Assembly (NCBI GenBank): GCA_037951165.1 | Contig: JBBDHG010000156.1 | Location: 124,001-188,000 of the forward strand | Reading direction: 5' to 3' | DNA: 64,000 nt | Origin: Lophius americanus | Lineage: Eukaryota; Chordata; Actinopteri; Lophiiformes; Lophiidae | Shown here: positions 58,067 to 64,000 of the stretch, one piece after another | How positions within the stretch are numbered: the stretch's first letter is position 1 | How the letters are laid out: each line of letters starts with the position of its first letter | Program-made: the position numbers and the translations under genes | The notes under the pieces: generated by a model | Told to the model about the DNA's origin: nothing | The model's database searches: none | Seen by the model: the letters and a program-made list of their open reading frames with translations, nothing else

Positions 58067-58205
58067 CTGTCTCCTCCAAAAGACGACACACTCCGACGGG
58101 GTTCGGGAGGGAAAGATGATGATTAATACGAGTCGGGTGGAAAAGCAGACCTCGTGGATCCAGAGAGGAGGAGCGTTGCCACACACAGGCTGGTCTGATG
58201 GGAAA
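58067..58205 (-). other. skor1: Predicted non-coding exon 1 of skor1 (5' UTR)
   Basis: A strong donor GAGACAG|GTATGT has its last exonic base at 58067, upstream of the coding exon whose acceptor lies before its own start codon. An untranslated first exon is therefore required. A CATAAAG box at 58239-58233 would place the transcription start near 58205. The exact 5' end is an estimate. Confidence 0.5.
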
Positions 58206-58319
58206 AAACTCTAAGCGTGACTCTTTAATTCACTTTATGTGCGCGCACACAAGCAGCAGCAGAGAGGACCTCCATCCCGCAGGATCCCGGGGAAGTGAAT
58301 GGAGTGACAAGAAGCACAT

Positions 58320-58425
58320 GGCACCCCTCTCTCTCTCCCTCCCTCACTCTCTCCTGTCATGCCGATGTGTAATAGCTCCCTCCCTCCCTCTCTCTCTGCC
58401 CCTCTCTTTCCCTCCCTCCTTCTCA
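58320..58425. repeat. CT-rich polypyrimidine tract upstream of skor1
   Basis: CTCTCTCTCCCTCCCTCACTCTCT and similar words (GA-rich on the skor1 coding strand) lie just upstream of the predicted transcription start. GA tracts can act as promoter elements, but this one may be plain low-complexity sequence. Confidence 0.8.
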
Positions 58426-58599
58426 TAGACGCACACACCAGTTTTAATAATTCACAATTTTGCAGCCATGACGCACAAACATGATCGCAAACATTAGAAA
58501 TATCACTCACAATTAGGCCCCGTTGACCCCAAATGGAGGAACATTTTGTCCCCGAGACCCATGAATATATTTGTTATTTCCCTGGGAGAGAAAAACACC

Positions 58600-58935
58600 A
58601 CGATCAGTCTTTAAAATATCTGCAGCAACAGAGTGAAATGATCGCTCCCCAAGTTCCTGCACCCATTTCTAGCCTACCCTGTAGGGGGCCCTCTGGCCCC
58701 AGATTGGAAACAGGACCCGGCCTAACTGCGTACAAGGTGCATTTTTAAGCATGGGTTCAGCTGTAATCGTTCACAGAGTGAACTGTTTCCACGCAGCAGG
58801 AGCCGTCTGACTGACGGAGCCAACACGAGTGGCGTTTTGGAGGACAAGGATGACAAAAGGCCCGGGATCATTTATCAAGTTACACCACCATCTGTTCGCC
58901 TTCCGCCCGATCAATCTGAGGCGCCGACATAAAAT
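58600..58935. promoter_or_regulatory. Candidate proximal regulatory block upstream of skor1
   Basis: High-complexity, moderately GC-rich sequence (CACCCATTTCTAGCCTACC, AGCTGTAATCGTTCACAG, ATCATTTATCAAGTTACACC) within 0.8 kb of the predicted promoter. No repeat or exon is seen. Confidence 0.35.
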
Positions 58936-60879
58936 AGAAGCAAGGAGTTATGGATAAAATAAAAAACAACAACAACACAGGGTTGGATGAGGTTTACTAA
59001 AGCGCCAAATGAGTTGGAGATTATTTGCAATTGGAATAGGGTTTGCAGAATTTAAGTAATTCTATTATGCCAACGAAACCCACAAAACCATAATTTATGG
59101 ATATGGATGCACTTACTTTGAAATTTTACTTTGGATATTGGAGGCGGTTGAGGTGAAATAATTTAAAAAAAGTAAAGTCAACAGAAACTTGTTTTTTTCG
59201 TGTGTTGATGTTGATGATGATGCTGATGATGGCGCCTTAGGCCAGACTCTCTCACATGCACCCACACACATACAGACCATTGCAAAATAAATTGTCCGCC
59301 CAACTACATTTGGCCAAATTTATTTAAACGAAACCCAAATGAAAGAAGTTCAGGCCCTTTTTCATGTGTTTAAAGATCAGTGCATATATTATTCACGTAA
59401 TTAACTCTCATATATAAATATGGGTACGGGCCTGTCGGTTGGGTTACGTGTTGGGATTGGATCAACCTTTGTGGTGATTCATATTTCCACATATTTATTT
59501 TCCTTCTGCAGTTTAGTGCGTGAAAGTTAAAAAATAAAGAAAAGAAAAGGTATCCAGACACGCACAGTGTCATGGGGTGTCGTGTTCCTTCATTGGACAT
59601 GCATGGGTAGTGTAGTTTATTTGAGTTCACCAGAAATACTACACTGATGAAAACAATCACATGCATCATTTCCTTTGTTTGAGTAATGCTTGCTCTGAAT
59701 TTAAGGGGCAGAGCTCCAAAATTATTGGATTATAGAGTTGAAACCTGTTTTTCTAAAAATGTACACAGAACACAGACACTAGGATTGGAGCTGAGGGGCA
59801 CAGACGGGTTAGGGCGGCACAATAACTTTACCCCCAACACGACTTCCTGTCCCTGATGGGCAGAAAGAGACAACTTTTGTACGCATAAATTGAAATGATG
59901 ACAACAGATATGAGGGCGTGATATTTAAGAGCCATGACGGCAATAAAAAATGATGTTGATGTTTGTAGGAATCAACAATAAAAGATCATGAAATCCAAAC
60001 TGTATCACAGAAGAAGATTCGCTCAATGGTCATAAATCAAGAAACAGTATATAAATCAATATGGCATAATTCAAATTCACAGTGAAAATACAAACTTTGA
60101 TAAATTTAGGGGAAAATAAATATTATTTACGTTAAAAATAATGATGATGTCAGTATTGACAGTATTTTACTGTCATTTGATGTGATGACCTTGTAAAAGG
60201 TAAATTATCAAAATGGGACTAGAACATACTGTTTATTATTATTAATAATTCATTCATTAAAAAAAGCACAAAAGTTCTCAATTGTGATATTTAAAGTTGC
60301 AAAAAAGCATATCGTAATGTATTCAGTAGAGTTCTGGCAACCACCACCATTAATTACTCCAAATTGTTTTACAGTGTATACAGCGGGTGCAAATTAAGAA
60401 TCCAGCGCCACAACCCTGCTAATAAAAGTTGATTTACTGCAATTACTTTCAAACCCATTCTACTGCTGTGCGTTACAAAGTTTGACGGACGGATGAACTG
60501 ACGGAACCAATTCCTACTAGATATAATATACATACATATATCAATATACAAATATTTACTACTTCTGCAACTAATAGTGATAGTAATAATAATGCTTTTT
60601 AAAGAAGAACTAATGGGATAACAGTGAGTGTTTTAGATTTTGGTAGGAGGGATTTGGGGGGATTGGGGGGCCTGTGTACCAGATTTCTCCGTGGGCCCCA
60701 GAAACTTTCAGAACGGCCCTGTCCTCAAACGGAACCGTTTTTCAATACTGGCAGAATTAAAACGACAGACCTAAATTAATAAACATGCATATTTTAAAGG
60801 TTTTAACTTTAGACAAAAGAAGAGAAATAAAGTCAAAGGTCGGGTTAGGACAGTTTATGATAAATACAGCGACTCCAGA
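58936..60879. other. Upstream flank of skor1, mostly unrecognised
   Basis: AT-rich. GAGTTCTGGCAACCACCACC near 60330 with TTTTACAGTGTA is a fragment of the TTCACTGTAAAA family in inverse orientation. GATTGGGGGGCCTGTG...GTGGGCCCCAGAAACTTTCAGAACGGCCC near 60660-60718 looks like a transposon fragment. Confidence 0.4.
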
Positions 60880-61400
60880 GCAGCTAAAATAAGGGCTGCA
60901 TGTGAACGTGTGTGTGCGCGTGTCTGAGCGCGTGCGCCTTCACCAGCAGCATGTGTGCAGCCTGAGCTCACCAGTTTTACCTCCCTGCAATATTGATGCT
61001 GAACCTGATCCTGAGCGCATCCTCTCCTCTTTCAGCATCAAGAGGCTTCCCCTGCAGCCCCCGCAAATAATTACAATTTTACACTGTAATTATTCCTCGC
61101 CTTTAATTATTTAGACCGCCGACTTGAAAGCAGCCATTGTCACCGCTTATTCCGCGGGAAACGTGATCTGACGTGTTGCGATCAGCAGCGAGGAGTTTTT
61201 AATTAGACATTTCAGTGGTAATTTTAATCCAACTCTTCATTATTGTTGCTGGAGACAAATTAGCCCGGCGTCATTCATACGTACGTGCGCCTGATGCTTT
61301 AAACACACCTTTAACCCGAAACAATCCGTGGTAACCACACCTGGTGGGTTAACGAGGAAGCCTCAGCGGATCTGCTTTTAGAAATAAAAGTTCCGTTTCT
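60880..61400. promoter_or_regulatory. Candidate conserved element about 3 kb upstream of skor1
   Basis: A repeat-free block has a cluster of homeodomain cores: CAAATAATTACAATTTTACA, CTGTAATTATTCC, CTTTAATTATTTAGACCGCC, TTTTTAATTAGACATTTCAG and GGTAATTTTAATCC, between CpG-containing spacers (TTCCGCGGGAAACGTGATCT). This is the strongest enhancer-like composition in the window. Conservation is not tested. Confidence 0.5.
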
Positions 61401-64000
61401 TTCACTAGGCACTGACGACTGGCTGCTGAAATATATTCACAGCGAAAAATCTAAAAAATTTAATCATGATAAAACTGATGTGTCAACCTGTTTACAAGGA
61501 CAGATTATAAAGTAAATAACAATAAATTCAGTCTTTTTAATTTACCTTGAAATCAACATTATTTGACAAGTATATACGGTAGAAACAACAGTAGGCTCTC
61601 GCCAAATGTTTTCTTTGTTTTCGTTATACTGTTATTTTAAATGGGCATACCAGCAGAATCTATCATTTAGACAGTATAATTGTTTTACTGTAATAATTTG
61701 CTTGTGATGTTATGGTATTTTACCAAAAAATTGTATTTTCATAGTAAAAGTCTACATTTTCCAACATATGATTGTAAATAATAAAGCTTTAAATATATAA
61801 TGATATAATGCTTAGAGTTTTACAGTCTTTTGCTTTTGCCATTCGACAGTTTTACTGTAATTTCTGCAGAAAATGTTTTGCAGTGTCTCCATATACATTT
61901 TCTAATACTAAACTACTAAAGCTGAATTCATCTACTTAGTCGTGCTTTTTCTCCAGTGTTATTCAATATATTCTATTTAATGTTATTACTATGTCATTAT
62001 TTTACATTTCGTTTAATTTTATGCTTATATAGTGGTACAGGTTTCACGCCGCCGCTCTCTGCAAAGCTGTGTTTAAAGTTGTAAAAATAAACTGTAAAAC
62101 TTTTAAATGCAATTTAAACTAATTAGCTTGCAGCAGTTCTGCCTACACAGAAAAACTGTTTGGTAGTTAAACGTTTCATACTGTATTTTATAACTTCAGA
62201 ATATTGCTAGAAACAATTATGAACATGTGACTTTAAAACATTCTACCGGTCAGTTTATTCTCCTCATCAGACGCTCTTGTGTAAGACTTATATTGAAAAC
62301 CCTTAAAATGTTCAAAAAATCAATCAGAAAAAACAATATATCAAGTCAAGTCAAAGTTATTTCTAAGTGCTGAATAGATAAGATAGAGAAAGATAAAAAC
62401 AAACCAAGGGAGTGAAAGAAAAATCTACACAGCCCCTTAAGTCCCTTCAGCAAAAAAAAAGATCATGTGCCTGGAAGATGATTTACTTTTAATCCGTAAG
62501 CATCTCTGGATGGACAAAGCCGTCGTATAATATATAATGGGATGACACAAGCACTGTCTAAATATTACATTTCCTTGATTTGTACATTTTACAGAAGCAT
62601 AATGTCTATTTGGTCATAATTAAAGGGATATTGCAAATGACTTTTGAGTTACACCTGCTGAAATTAGCAAAAATTTAATCCAGTTATAAACTGAAGGTCA
62701 AAAAATGTAATTGATTTACAAACAATGTTTATTCAATGTAAATGAAAAGGTGTTTATCGCAGTAACAGGCTGAATGAAGGGAGAAGATGTTTTGTTTATC
62801 TGTGAACGTCTTGTTCATGGTGATGCTCTCCGGTGTGGATTGTTCTGAACTGTTGATAAAACAGACAGAGGTAATCTGGAGAAAACAATGAGCACGGTAT
62901 CTTCATTGCTCTTCTTTTCATCTGGCATCCATCCTCGGGACCCGTAACAAATACATACACATGATGGGGATATGACCCGTTTCCTGATGTGTGCGGAAAA
63001 GAACATGAACTAAAAGCGTCTGCAGATTTGTGATTCGGTGCGTCGGCAGGGACCTCCCTCCCCTCCGAGCAGAGGATGAGATTCAGCTGCCGTGTAACAG
63101 GAAAGGAAACCGTTTACATCCCACCAGATGTTTTGGCCAAAGTGAAAATAGGTTACACCTCTTTTTCTCTTATGCGCTTTAAAACCCGGGTACCCTATTT
63201 AAAATGACACACCTTCTATTTTGCTCAGTTTGAACTAATACAGATGACAGATGTCACTGTATGATACTTATTGTATCAATACATCAGACTGGTACTGGTC
63301 AGATTTTACGTTTTTACAGTGTACTTACCTTTCCACAGACAATTTACTGTATTATTTTACATTATTCTGGCTAATTGTAAAGACCTTTAAAAGTGAGAGT
63401 GAATCTGTTTGGATTGGTAACTGGTTTCCCTCACATGTTGCTTAATCTATCGATCAGAAACTTGGCATCAGGTTCCAGCCTCTGATCCAGTCTGCTCTCA
63501 CATCATTGCAGCCTATAAATAATGGAAGACATGCTTATATAGACCTTTTTTGCCCAGTTTAACAAACAAAAGGTGTCTAAAACAGCATAAAACAAAAAGG
63601 GTCAAAAAGCAAATAAATGACACCTCTGACTGTAAAAACAGGAATGTGTGTTTTAGTGTCCCTGACGTTTGCCCGTCATTGATTTGCGTCACAGCCTGCA
63701 GATGGGGATCGCATTTTTTCATCAGGATGTCTTTCATCTTGTTAAAGAGTTATTTCGCAAACACGTGCATTTTCTGGTATGATGTGAAAAGATAAATCAA
63801 AGCCACTTCAATCAGGACAGCTTTAATAACAGCAGCAACGGAGGCCAAATGTTTTATAATTAACAGTGGTATCAGCACCCTATAAAACCATGACCCCTAT
63901 AAATTCCATTTTACACACCAATCAATCCTCCTCTTGGACTAAAGGGCCTATTGATCCTGGCTGCTCAGCTCACCTAAACGCTTTCCCCGTATCCTTTTTG
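61401..64000. other. Distal upstream flank of skor1, no gene recognised
   Basis: 61620-61880 carries TTTTACTGTAAT and TTTTACCAAAAAATTG words of the ACAGTAAA-type repeat. ATCAAGTCAAGTCAAAGTTATTTC near 62341 is a common teleost repeat start. The stretches 62760-63110 and 63800-64000 look unique, but no exon of map2k5 or any other gene could be matched. Confidence 0.4.

Noticed and set aside
61401..64000. Search for the 3' exons of map2k5, expected upstream of skor1
   Set aside because: No frame matched a MAP2K5 C-terminal segment with splice sites; probably beyond the right edge.

Overview
This is a 64 kb piece of a vertebrate nuclear genome, almost certainly a ray-finned (teleost) fish. It holds intron-split genes with GT-AG splice sites, an AT-rich background, long microsatellites and a repeat set typical of teleosts (L2-type LINE, Tc1-like transposons, hAT and other MITEs, SINE-like repeats). 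Nothing prokaryotic is present. Two protein-coding genes can be supported and both lie on the minus strand.

Gene 1 is pias1 (E3 SUMO ligase, protein inhibitor of activated STAT 1). Only its first two coding exons are inside the window: exon 1 at 36082-36105 (8 codons at the promoter) and exon 2 at 780-1275 (SAP domain and start of the PINIT domain). The rest of the gene lies off the left edge. Intron 1 is about 34.8 kb and makes up most of the left half. It is filled with transposon remnants and simple repeats, plus at least one stretch that looks like a conserved regulatory element (about 30000-30500).

Gene 2 is skor1 (SKI family transcriptional corepressor 1), complete in its coding part. 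One large exon (55196-56953) carries the Ski/Sno/Dac and SMAD4-binding-like domains. Seven small downstream exons (54534-54615, 54379-54450, 54190-54252, 51887-51961, 51652-51726, 50998-51063, 48920-49017) carry the C-terminal coiled coil. All junctions were read from the sequence and stay in frame, giving a predicted 762-residue protein. A non-coding first exon probably ends at 58067.

The order and orientation (skor1 upstream of pias1, same strand) match human 15q23 (MAP2K5-SKOR1-PIAS1). MAP2K5 would be expected beyond the right edge; I found no exon of it here. Functionally, skor1 is a neuronal corepressor of homeodomain and SMAD signalling and pias1 is a broadly expressed SUMO ligase, so the link is shared ancestry of the neighbourhood rather than an operon.

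Layout: 1-36105 pias1 5' half; 35640-36230 CpG-rich pias1 promoter; 36260-44700 intergenic with microsatellites, an unusual modular tandem repeat (39235-41560) and Tc1 remnants; 44990-47880 intergenic with two enhancer-like stretches; 48920-58230 skor1; 58230-64000 upstream flank with enhancer-like stretches at 58600-58935 and 60880-61400. The main items for a second look are a perfect PBX-MEIS composite motif at the skor1 exon 2 acceptor, frame-preserving coiled-coil exons in skor1, several enhancer-like blocks, and a repeat family with an internal period of about 145 bp. All calls rest on reading by eye. Repeat family names and conservation claims have not been checked against any database.
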